NCBI GenBank assembly: GCA_965652775.1
Contig: CBFGXP010000009.1
Span: 1-37,221 of the forward strand
DNA: 37,221 nucleotides
From: VBAS01 sp965652775
GTDB taxonomy: Bacteria; Bacteroidota; Bacteroidia; Chitinophagales; Chitinophagaceae
Direction of reading: 5' to 3'
This document shows, one piece after another, positions 9,263 through 17,692 of this stretch. Every line of letters starts with the position of its first letter. Within the stretch, counting starts at the first letter, position 1. The notes under the pieces were generated by a model, which was given only the letters and a program-made list of their open reading frames with translations, was not told the DNA's origin and did no database searches. A program made the position numbers and the translations under genes.

Positions 9263-11713
9263 TTACTCAGTCCGCAATGACTTCACAGGATTAGCCAATG
9301 CAGCCTTGATCGATTGGAAACTAATTGTAAATAAGGCAATGCCTCCTGCTATCAATGCCGTGATCACAAATACAGTCCAGCTAATACTTGTTCTGTAAGC
9401 AAAATCCTGTAGCCATCTATTCATAACCAGCCATGTGATGGGTGACGCAATCACAATCGCAATAAATACCAGCTTTAAAAACTCTTTAGACAATAAACCA
9501 ACCACGTTGCCCACACTTGCTCCCAATACTTTTCTGACCCCAATTTCTTTTGTACGTTGTTCGGCACTGAAGGTGGCAAGTCCAAACAATCCAAGACAGG
9601 AGATCAGAATGGCAATGACTGTGAAATTCCTCACGATTGCCGCAAGTCGTGCATCGGCTTCATAATTTTTCTGAAAATCCTCATCGAGAAAATTATATTC
9701 AAATGGCTCGTTAGGATTTAAGCGCCGCCAGGCATTTTGCATTGAAGTAAGCAAACCTTTGAGATCATTCGTTTTTGCATGAGCAATCATGTAATTAAAA
9801 TTGGGCCGGTTGTTCAACTGGAAACCATAAGGCTCGATGGGTGAATGCAGATCCTTAAAGTGAAAATCTTTTACAACACCGACGATCGGCAAACGATAGG
9901 TCTGCCCTTCCCAATCAAACAGAACATCTTTTCCTATAGCTTCCTTTTCATCTTTGAACCCGATATCGTTGATCGCTTGCTGATTTAAGATCACCCTGAA
10001 ACCGGTATCAGCAAGAAAGTCTTTTGAAAACAGCCTTCCGGATGCAGGCTTTATGTCAAGCGTTTGCAAAAAGCTTTCATCAACCCAGTTCATGAACACC
10101 CTTTTTGCATTATTCATATTGCTACCTTCCTTATATAAAGGCATGTCGCTTGGATTTATGATCCCCGGATAGTACAAGGAGGCACCGACGCCTGTTATCT
10201 CCGGATTTTTCTGCAATTCGGTTTTTAATTCGGCATAAATAGCTTTGCTTGGACCGCTCCGCAACGGAATAATGACCTGCTGATCTTTTTCAAATCCCAG
10301 GTCTTTTGATTGCATGTACTTCATTTGATTATTGATGGTAACTGAAGCCACGATCAACCCAACTGAAATTACAAATTGAAAAACCACGAGTGCTTTACGA
10401 AGCGATATCGCCGCTAATGAATTGCTGATCCTTCCCTTTAAAACTTTTACAGGCCTGAAAGAAGAAAGATAAAATGCCGGATAACTACCAGCTAATAATC
10501 CAGTAACGATTGCCAATAGCAAAAACCCAACAAGCAATACCCCATGTTCCTGGAATGAAAAGACAATTTCTTTTTTTGATAAACTTGAAAATAAAGGGAG
10601 CAACACTTTTGCAAATATTAATGCAAAGACAAGAGCAATCAATGCCATTAATATCGATTCACCGATGAATTGTTTGATCAGCGAATTTCTCTCGGCGCCT
10701 AACACTTTACGAACTCCAACTTCAGCAGAACGTTTTGATGACCGTGCGGTAGAAAGATTCATGAAATTGATACAAGCTATCAGCAGCGTAAAAATTGCAA
10801 TGGATGCAATGATGTACAAATAGGTAACACTTCCACCCGGGGTTACATTACTCGTTGTATTGGAGTACAGGTGAATATCTTTGACCTGCGTGAGAAATTG
10901 TTTTTTATAAAAACCCATTGCTTTCAGATCCTTTCCTGCATATTGGTCAATAAATGCCGGGAACTTTGCTTCCAGTTGTTTAGCATCCACTCCTTTCTTC
11001 AATAAGAAATAAGTATAGTACATATTATTGGTAGCAAGACTGGTTGCCTGGCTGGCTGATTGCGCAATACCACCGCCGTTTATCGACATGAAAAATCTGG
11101 CGTCGATATGAGTAGGAACTTTTGGATCCGCGAATACGCCGGTTACTTTAAAATCAAAATCACCATTGGTATTACTGCTCACACGGACAGTTTTATTCAG
11201 TGGAGATTCTTTTCCAAAAATCTTCTTAGCTACTTCTTCTGACAGCACCAATGAATTAGGTGCTATCAGCGCCGTCTCAGGATTACCTTCAATGAAATCA
11301 TAAGTAAGTACCTGGAAAAATGTCGAGTCGGCAAGATAACCGTGTGCTTCATTGAATGATCTCACGGCACCAGTCGTATCTGTGTATTGCAGAAGTGTTT
11401 TGTCTTCTGAAAATGTTCTTAACAATCGCGTTGATTTTTCGATCTCGGGGAAAACCATTTGCATAGCCCTTGCCATTGGCGCGGGCGTATTGGCCGTCCT
11501 GTCCTCTTTCCCTTCTTTCACAAACGTTGTTCCCAGCTGGTAAACACGGTTGGCATGTTTATGATGACTGTCATAGCTTAGTTCATAATAGAGATACATG
11601 GAAATAAGCATGCAACAGGTAAGCCCGATTGACAAACCAAAAATATTGATGAAAGAAAAGGTTTTATTCTTCATCATATTTCTCCATGCAATTTTGATAT
11701 AGTTCTTTATCAT
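9263..11713 (-). CDS. FtsX/MacB-type ABC permease (copy 6, 816 aa)
   Basis: A complete permease starting MIKNYIKIAWRNMMKNKTFS and ending ANPVKSLRTE. The layout is helix 1, extracytoplasmic domain 1, a three-helix block with NFMNLSTARSSKRSAEVG and RKVLGAERN, a central helix (ALVVFQFVISVGLIVAS), extracytoplasmic domain 2, and a final block with RTKEIGVRKVLGASV. The first motif has Ser-Ala where most copies have Ala-Lys (RSAEVG against RAKEVG). It is the first permease after the beta-helix protein at 11753-12790, 39 nt away, so the two are probably cotranslated from one message. No nucleotide-binding motif is present. The cargo is not predictable from sequence. Confidence 0.92.
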   Translation of the reverse strand: MIKNYIKIAWRNMMKNKTFSFINIFGLSIGLTCCMLISMYLYYELSYDSHHKHANRVYQLGTTFVKEGKEDRTANTPAPMARAMQMVFPEIEKSTRLLRTFSEDKTLLQYTDTTGAVRSFNEAHGYLADSTFFQVLTYDFIEGNPETALIAPNSLVLSEEVAKKIFGKESPLNKTVRVSSNTNGDFDFKVTGVFADPKVPTHIDARFFMSINGGGIAQSASQATSLATNNMYYTYFLLKKGVDAKQLEAKFPAFIDQYAGKDLKAMGFYKKQFLTQVKDIHLYSNTTSNVTPGGSVTYLYIIASIAIFTLLIACINFMNLSTARSSKRSAEVGVRKVLGAERNSLIKQFIGESILMALIALVFALIFAKVLLPLFSSLSKKEIVFSFQEHGVLLVGFLLLAIVTGLLAGSYPAFYLSSFRPVKVLKGRISNSLAAISLRKALVVFQFVISVGLIVASVTINNQMKYMQSKDLGFEKDQQVIIPLRSGPSKAIYAELKTELQKNPEITGVGASLYYPGIINPSDMPLYKEGSNMNNAKRVFMNWVDESFLQTLDIKPASGRLFSKDFLADTGFRVILNQQAINDIGFKDEKEAIGKDVLFDWEGQTYRLPIVGVVKDFHFKDLHSPIEPYGFQLNNRPNFNYMIAHAKTNDLKGLLTSMQNAWRRLNPNEPFEYNFLDEDFQKNYEADARLAAIVRNFTVIAILISCLGLFGLATFSAEQRTKEIGVRKVLGASVGNVVGLLSKEFLKLVFIAIVIASPITWLVMNRWLQDFAYRTSISWTVFVITALIAGGIALFTISFQSIKAALANPVKSLRTE

Positions 11714-11752
11714 GACTATTTATTTAATCGTGATATAATCTTATCACACCTC

Positions 11753-12790
11753 TTATTTTAACACCAGGTTCACTCTTCCGCTGCTATTCCTGATCGTAAC
11801 AGGTATACCCCCACCATTAAGCTTGCCATCAATCTCATCATCTTCAATTGATCCGCTGAAGTTGGCGAAGTTGTTTGTTTTGATCTTTGATCCTTTTACT
11901 TTCAGGTCAAGTCCTTTATTAGGGATCTCCAGATCAATGCTGCCACCGGAATTATTTATTTTAACAAATTTTCCCAATTCAGTAATCTGTACATCAATAT
12001 TGCCACCGCTGGTGGAAGTTTCAAGACTGCATGATAATTTTTGAAGATCAATATTGCCACCTGAAGTATGTGCTTCTAATTCCCCTTTTATAAGTTCTCC
12101 GCGAACGCTGCCACCACTGGTAGTGGCATCAATAGTACCATTCAGATTATTAAGCCTCAATGAACCGCCTGAAGTGGTGAGGTTAATTTTTCCTGTGCAG
12201 TTATCAGCTTCAATGTTGCCCCCGCTCGTGGTAAGATTGATCTCTTCTGCACAATCCTTTACATCAATATTACCACCAGATGTACGTCCTTTTATTTTTC
12301 CTTTCAATTTCTCCGCATGCAGGTTCCCACCGCTTGTAGTAAAGTCCTGCGTTCCGGATAATTCAGTAAGATGAATATTTCCGCCACTTGTCGTTAAATC
12401 AGTAGAAACGTTTCCGGGAACATAGATCTTAAATGAAATGGATAACGCATTTTTCCAGTCAGATATGTTTCGTTTTGATTTTGCAATAGCTGTCAGTTTA
12501 CCATTTGCTGTTGAGATCGTTAAGTCATAGTCTTCGTCAAGCTTCTTTTGTATTTCATCTTTCGACAATGATGAATTCTTACGGTTTGAGGGCCATACAA
12601 ACACTTCGACCTTTGCCTGGGGTGCTGACACTGCAGCAACAGTTATGTTACCACCCGATGTCGTCGATTCAATATTTTTTATTGATTCATTGGCTAACGA
12701 TTTCGTTAAAAAAGGAACATCATTGTTGTTCTGTGCAAATGATAATTGGTAAAAACAAATTGTCAATAAAAGAGAAATGTACTTTTTCAT
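11753..12790 (-). CDS. Secreted TSGG-repeat beta-helix protein (DUF4097/GIN-domain adhesin-like)
   Basis: The 345-aa product starts with a signal peptide (MKKYISLLLTICFYQLSFAQ). After it come ten motifs: nine TSGG and one NSGG, most followed by a hydrophobic residue and spaced about 20 residues (for example LTTSGGNIHL and NLTTSGGNIEA). This periodicity is typical of the DUF4097 and DUF2807 (putative autotransporter adhesin head, GIN domain) folds, which form right-handed beta-helices. No membrane anchor follows the signal peptide, so it should be periplasmic or surface exposed. It is sandwiched between two permeases on the same strand with gaps of 24 and 39 nt, which argues for cotranscription and a shared role, possibly as a scaffold or substrate-side partner (inference). 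The start ATG gives a clean signal peptide. Confidence 0.88.
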   Translation of the reverse strand: MKKYISLLLTICFYQLSFAQNNNDVPFLTKSLANESIKNIESTTSGGNITVAAVSAPQAKVEVFVWPSNRKNSSLSKDEIQKKLDEDYDLTISTANGKLTAIAKSKRNISDWKNALSISFKIYVPGNVSTDLTTSGGNIHLTELSGTQDFTTSGGNLHAEKLKGKIKGRTSGGNIDVKDCAEEINLTTSGGNIEADNCTGKINLTTSGGSLRLNNLNGTIDATTSGGSVRGELIKGELEAHTSGGNIDLQKLSCSLETSTSGGNIDVQITELGKFVKINNSGGSIDLEIPNKGLDLKVKGSKIKTNNFANFSGSIEDDEIDGKLNGGGIPVTIRNSSGRVNLVLK

Positions 12791-12814
12791 AATAAGTTTT
12801 TAAATATTTAAAAA

Positions 12815-15175
12815 TTATTCAGTTCTCAAACTTTTTGTGGGATTGGTAACAGCCGCTTTCATAATATTCAAACACACCACCACAAGCGCCAATAACAGGA
12901 TCAGCAAACCGACCACTCCGAATAACCAAATACTGATATTGATGCGATCAGGATATTTCTCCAGCCAGTTATTCATAAACCACCATGCCATCGGAGTAGC
13001 GATAACAAAAGCGATCAATACAAGCTTTAAAAAATCTTTTGAAATAAGCGTCAACAGCTGTCCAAGCGTTGCGCCCAAAACTTTGCGGATCCCGATCTCC
13101 TTTACACGTTTTTCGATGGTAAAAGAAGCAAGCCCTGCAAGCCCGATGCAGCAAATAAAGATGGCAAGGCCCGCGAAAATGTTTGTGATCCTGCTGATAA
13201 GATCCTCCGTTAAAAATTTTCTGTTGAACTCTTCATCAACGAATTTGTATTCGAAAGGATATGCAGGATTGTACTTTCTGAAAATTGGCTCGATAGCTTT
13301 TATTGCGTCCTGCGGCTTTGCCGAACTACTAAGCCTGATATTTATCGAATTTATATTGTGGCGACTAAAATGAGTCAGCAGTGGATCAACAGCATTGAAT
13401 GGCGATCCCATTATGACATCACTTGTTACTCCAATCACCGTAAACTTATATGTACCATATCTTAATTGTGTGCCAATTGGTTCTTTTAATTGCATAGCCT
13501 TCACTGCAGCTTCATTGATCAGCATATTTGATGAATCGGCAGGAACACCAGAAAAATCTTTTCCTTGTAAAATTTTTACGCCCATGGTTTTTGTATAATT
13601 AACATCCGTGGTCATCCGGGCCACAATTAATTCTCCACCTGCTGGTTTTCCGTCCCAATCAGGTGCCTGCGCCCGCCACCATATATCAGTTATAGGAGAA
13701 AAAGATCTGTTCACAGCGCTGACCATCCCGGTCTTCATTAGTTCATCTTCAATTGCAGAAAAGGTATTTTGTGTGTCCTGCGTTGCAGGGATCATAATAA
13801 GATTGTTCGGATCATAGCCAATATCACGGTTTTTTATATGTTGTATTTGCTGGTAAATTATTATTGTCGCGGAAATTAGAAGGATAGAAATTGCAAACTG
13901 GCCCACAACAAGTATATGCCTGGGCAAAACAGCTTTTTTACCCGGCATAAAAGTGCCTTTTAAAACTTTTACCGGGTTAAATGATGAGAGATATAGCGCC
14001 GGGTAACTGCCGGCAACAAAACCTGTAAAAAGTATCAATGCCAATGCCGCTCCCCAGAAAAGAGGTTGTGAAATATCTAAAGAAAGATCTTTATCAACCA
14101 ACTCATTGAATAATGGTAGCAATAAAAAAACGGCAATTATTGAAAGCACAAAAGCGATAAACGTAAGAATGATCGACTCGGAAAAAAATTGGAATATAAG
14201 TTGACGTTTACCGGAACCCAATGTTTTCCTTACGCCAACCTCCCTTGCCCTTTTCTCAGAACGGGCTGTGGAAAGATTCATAAAATTTACACAAGCGATC
14301 AATAAAATGATCATTGCAATAATGCTGAACAGCCTTACATATTCGATCATTCCGCCAACATTTTTTCCATCTTTAAACTCACTCTGCAGCCTCCATCTAT
14401 TCATCGGGAAAGTAAAGTAGGTGCTTATCTTTTTATCATCGGGATCATGCTGATACTTTATATCGTTAATATTTTTTTCTATGGCTTTTAGATCAGCCCC
14501 GGGTTTCGCCTGTAAAAAGACGGTCCATGAAGAATTTTGCCAGTTGGTCATTGCCCTGCTCAAATAATCCCCTGCATAATTAAATGAATTGATAAAGTCA
14601 AACTGGAAAGTAGAATTGCCAGGCACGTCTTCAACGATCGCGGTTACTTTTGCATCGTATTCGTTGTCTACTTTAATTATTTTATTAATCGGATCCGCAT
14701 TTCCAAACAGTGATTTGGCAGTGGATTGAGTCAGTACAATAGCATACGCATCAGGAAGGGCTGTTGAAGGACTACCGTTTATAAATTTCCAGGAAAACAT
14801 CCTGAAAAAATGCTCGCTAACTGTATATCCTTCCTTTTTCAATTTCTTATCGCCATATTTAAGTATATGAGGCTGGCGATGTGTTGTAACCACTGCATTT
14901 TCTACCTGCGGAATGGATTTCTCAATGGTGCTGGCCAATGGCAAGACCATGTTTTGGTCGGTGAATACCTGATTATTAAAATCACGGTTAGCATATAATT
15001 TATAAATGCTGCCATAATTAGAATGGAACTTGTCATAAGTAAGTTCATCCTGCACCCATAGGGAAATCAAAATTGTACAAGTAATGCCGATAGTAAGCCC
15101 GAGTAGATTGGTTGCAGAGAATCCTTTATTCCTGAATAAATTTCTCCACGCTATTTTAAAATAATTCCTGAACAT
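12815..15175 (-). CDS. FtsX/MacB-type ABC permease (copy 5, 786 aa)
   Basis: This is the shortest intact copy. It starts MFRNYFKIAWRNLFRNKGFS and ends VTNPTKSLRTE, departing from the usual ANPVKSLRTE. The first coupling motif is KRAREVGVRKTLGSGKR after NFMNLSTARSE, and the second is RVKEIGIRKVLGATL. Features shared with the copy at 1893-4319 (MGSP in the second extracytoplasmic domain, PFEYKFVDEE before the last helices) place the two in one subgroup although they are not adjacent, so the array was not built only by recent neighbour duplication. The gap to the upstream permease is 10 nt. It lacks ATPase motifs and probably works with the ATPase encoded at the head of the locus. Confidence 0.92.
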   Translation of the reverse strand: MFRNYFKIAWRNLFRNKGFSATNLLGLTIGITCTILISLWVQDELTYDKFHSNYGSIYKLYANRDFNNQVFTDQNMVLPLASTIEKSIPQVENAVVTTHRQPHILKYGDKKLKKEGYTVSEHFFRMFSWKFINGSPSTALPDAYAIVLTQSTAKSLFGNADPINKIIKVDNEYDAKVTAIVEDVPGNSTFQFDFINSFNYAGDYLSRAMTNWQNSSWTVFLQAKPGADLKAIEKNINDIKYQHDPDDKKISTYFTFPMNRWRLQSEFKDGKNVGGMIEYVRLFSIIAMIILLIACVNFMNLSTARSEKRAREVGVRKTLGSGKRQLIFQFFSESIILTFIAFVLSIIAVFLLLPLFNELVDKDLSLDISQPLFWGAALALILFTGFVAGSYPALYLSSFNPVKVLKGTFMPGKKAVLPRHILVVGQFAISILLISATIIIYQQIQHIKNRDIGYDPNNLIMIPATQDTQNTFSAIEDELMKTGMVSAVNRSFSPITDIWWRAQAPDWDGKPAGGELIVARMTTDVNYTKTMGVKILQGKDFSGVPADSSNMLINEAAVKAMQLKEPIGTQLRYGTYKFTVIGVTSDVIMGSPFNAVDPLLTHFSRHNINSINIRLSSSAKPQDAIKAIEPIFRKYNPAYPFEYKFVDEEFNRKFLTEDLISRITNIFAGLAIFICCIGLAGLASFTIEKRVKEIGIRKVLGATLGQLLTLISKDFLKLVLIAFVIATPMAWWFMNNWLEKYPDRINISIWLFGVVGLLILLLALVVVCLNIMKAAVTNPTKSLRTE

Positions 15176-15185
15176 TGGTAAAGTT

Positions 15186-17639
15186 TTATTCTGTCCGTAA
15201 GTTTTTCACTGGATTAGTAAAGGCAGCTTTTAATGCCTGGGTACTTATTGTAAGCAATGCAATAAGTACTGCCAGCATTGCCGCCGCAATAAAGATCCAC
15301 CAGCCAACATCAACACGGTAGGCAAAATCCTGTAACCATTTATTCATGGCCCACCATGCCAACGGGAAAGCGATCGCGGACGAAAGCAAGACTAATTTTA
15401 AAAAATCCTTTGAAAGCATTGTGACGATGCTGCTTTCACTGGCGCCCAGTATCTTCCTGATGCTGATCTCTCTTGTACGTTGCTGGGTAGCGTAGGCTGC
15501 AAGTCCAAGCAGCCCTATGCAGGCGATGAAAATTGCAAGTCCTGAAAAAATTGTAAATATTCTTTGGGTTGTTTGCTCTGCTTTGTATTGATCAGCCAAA
15601 GCTTTATCAAGAAAATAATAATTGAAAGGTTTTTCTTTTACAAATTTTTTCCAAACTGTTCCAACATCTGCCAGCGCTGTTTTAAAATTATCACCCTTAA
15701 TTCTTAATGCAACCAATCCCGAACGGCTGCCAAATTTTCTTGAATTGATCATCACCAGCGGAGAAATAGGTTCATGTAAGGAATGATAATGGAAGTTTTT
15801 TATCACTCCTACTACTGTATAAACATATGTAGCGCCATCAGGTCCATTAAATAACTCGGTCGGACTCGTAATTCGCGAGCCGATCGCATTTTTCAATCCA
15901 AGCTCTTTTACTGCCCTTTCATTTAGTACAACAGAAAGTGTATCGGTTGAAAAGTCCTTAGAAAAAAATCGTCCTTCTTTTAATTCAAGCCCTAACGTTT
16001 TTCCAAAATCCTCATCAACGATCATCCCTCTTCCGGTCATTGGAGCTTTTGAACCAACTTCCTGCCAGGTTGTTCCAAAAAAATTCTGGTTCCCGGGCAC
16101 TGTAGATGTACCACTTGCCATCTCAACTCCTGCAATACTTAATAATTCATTTTTAAAAGCAGGCAATTTATTCTCCAGCATATCGGTCCTTTCCACTACT
16201 ATAACATGATCCTTTTTAAAACCCAATTTATCACCCAGCATAAATTTCATCTGGCGATTCACAACAATTGTAGAGATTATCAATATGACAGAAATAGCAA
16301 ACTGAAAGATCACTAACCCGTTACGCAATGCAAGGCCATAACGATTTGATTTAAATCTGCCCTTCAAAACAGCAATAGGATTGAACGATGACAATACAAA
16401 TGCCGGGTAAAGCCCTGCAATAAGTCCCGTGATGATAACAAAAGCCAGCAATAAAAATATCCATGTTGGCTGCAGGAAATAAATTACTGTAAGTTCTTTC
16501 CCGGAGATTGTATTAAAAGTAGGGATGAGTAAAATAATAATTACAAATGCAAGCAGCATGCTTATAAGACTTACAAACACCGACTCAATAAGGAACTGGC
16601 CTATCAACGATCTTTTTTCAGATCCAAATGTTTTTCTTATTCCAACTTCTTTTGCCCTTTCTACTGACCGGGCCGTAGAAAGATTTATAAAATTGATACA
16701 AGCAAGAAATAAAATGAATATGGCCACGATCCCGAAAATGTATACTGCGGTCATACTTCCATTTGGACGCAATTCCGCTTCGAGATTGGAGACCAGGTGA
16801 ATTTTGGATAGTGGTTGCAAATAATAATGATAACCGTTGCCGGCCTTTTGAAAGTCTTCCCAGCTTTGATTAAATACTTTATTGATCTCACCTGATACAT
16901 ATTTTTTTATTATTTCCGGAAATTTTGCTTCCAAAGCTTTATAAGACGAATTAGGATTCAACAGCAAATAAGTATGAGCAGCGAAGCCAATAAAGTTTGG
17001 CCTGCGTGTAAACTGAAAAGTATTGGTGGAAACAAGCATGTCAAATAGAAAATGGGAGTTGTCAGGCCAATCAGCTACCACCGCGGTAATGAAAAATGTT
17101 TCCGTCGTATCATTTCCATCTGTTTCAAATTGCTTTCCGACAACATCTGTTGATCCAAAATATTTTTTTGCAGTTGTTGCATTAATTACAGCGGAATGAG
17201 GTTTTTCCAATGCAGTCGTTGCATCTCCATGGAGAATTTTTGAACTAAAGACACGGAAAAAATTGGAATCAGCGCCAAGTACTCGTTTTTCCTCAAAGGT
17301 CTTATCGCCAATTCGCAGAAAGAAACTTCCATTACCGCCAAGATTGAAAAGTCTTGTGCTTTCAAGTACTTCAGGAAATTCAGCTTTTATTGCACCACCG
17401 ATCGATTGAGGAATGATCGAATAAGAAGTAGAACGACCGGGATAATTGCGATCGAGAACAACCCGGTAAATATTGTCTGCCTTCTCATGATGCTTGTCAT
17501 AGCTGAGTTCGCTTTGAATAAACAAAATAATAAGAAGACAAACAGCCATACCTGTAGCTAAGCCCAAAATATTGATCAGGCTGAATCCTTTTCTTTTTAA
17601 AAGATTGCGAAAAGCAACTTTAAAATAATTTCTAAACAA
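15186..17639 (-). CDS. FtsX/MacB-type ABC permease (copy 4, 817 aa, TTG start)
   Basis: The longest copy. The frame begins at a TTG codon (TTG TTT AGA AAT TAT, MFRNY), which aligns exactly with the ATG starts of the paralogues, so TTG is the most likely start; it is preceded by GGAAGCC. It has the usual two-lobe layout: first motif RAKEVGIRKTFGSEKR, second motif RTREISIRKILGASE with Ser in place of the near-invariant Gly (EIG to EIS). It ends FTNPVKNLRTE. The spacer upstream is 53 nt and downstream 10 nt. A TTG start could lower translation relative to its neighbours (inference). No ATPase domain. Confidence 0.9.
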   Translation of the reverse strand: MFRNYFKVAFRNLLKRKGFSLINILGLATGMAVCLLIILFIQSELSYDKHHEKADNIYRVVLDRNYPGRSTSYSIIPQSIGGAIKAEFPEVLESTRLFNLGGNGSFFLRIGDKTFEEKRVLGADSNFFRVFSSKILHGDATTALEKPHSAVINATTAKKYFGSTDVVGKQFETDGNDTTETFFITAVVADWPDNSHFLFDMLVSTNTFQFTRRPNFIGFAAHTYLLLNPNSSYKALEAKFPEIIKKYVSGEINKVFNQSWEDFQKAGNGYHYYLQPLSKIHLVSNLEAELRPNGSMTAVYIFGIVAIFILFLACINFINLSTARSVERAKEVGIRKTFGSEKRSLIGQFLIESVFVSLISMLLAFVIIILLIPTFNTISGKELTVIYFLQPTWIFLLLAFVIITGLIAGLYPAFVLSSFNPIAVLKGRFKSNRYGLALRNGLVIFQFAISVILIISTIVVNRQMKFMLGDKLGFKKDHVIVVERTDMLENKLPAFKNELLSIAGVEMASGTSTVPGNQNFFGTTWQEVGSKAPMTGRGMIVDEDFGKTLGLELKEGRFFSKDFSTDTLSVVLNERAVKELGLKNAIGSRITSPTELFNGPDGATYVYTVVGVIKNFHYHSLHEPISPLVMINSRKFGSRSGLVALRIKGDNFKTALADVGTVWKKFVKEKPFNYYFLDKALADQYKAEQTTQRIFTIFSGLAIFIACIGLLGLAAYATQQRTREISIRKILGASESSIVTMLSKDFLKLVLLSSAIAFPLAWWAMNKWLQDFAYRVDVGWWIFIAAAMLAVLIALLTISTQALKAAFTNPVKNLRTE

Positions 17640-17692
17640 GGCTTCCAGTTTAAATTTTAAAAAATACGAATACGGTTATACATAGGGTCATC

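Noticed and set aside
11730..11747. GTGATA / TATCAC 6-bp palindrome before permease copy 6
   Set aside because: Short and AT-rich with spacing unlike a CRP/FNR site; expected by chance in sequence of this composition.
12054..12374. 106-codon frame on the plus strand antisense to the TSGG-repeat gene
   Set aside because: It is a shadow of the repeat-rich coding sequence (antisense of the TSGG codons gives regular Pro-Pro); no start signal or independent features.
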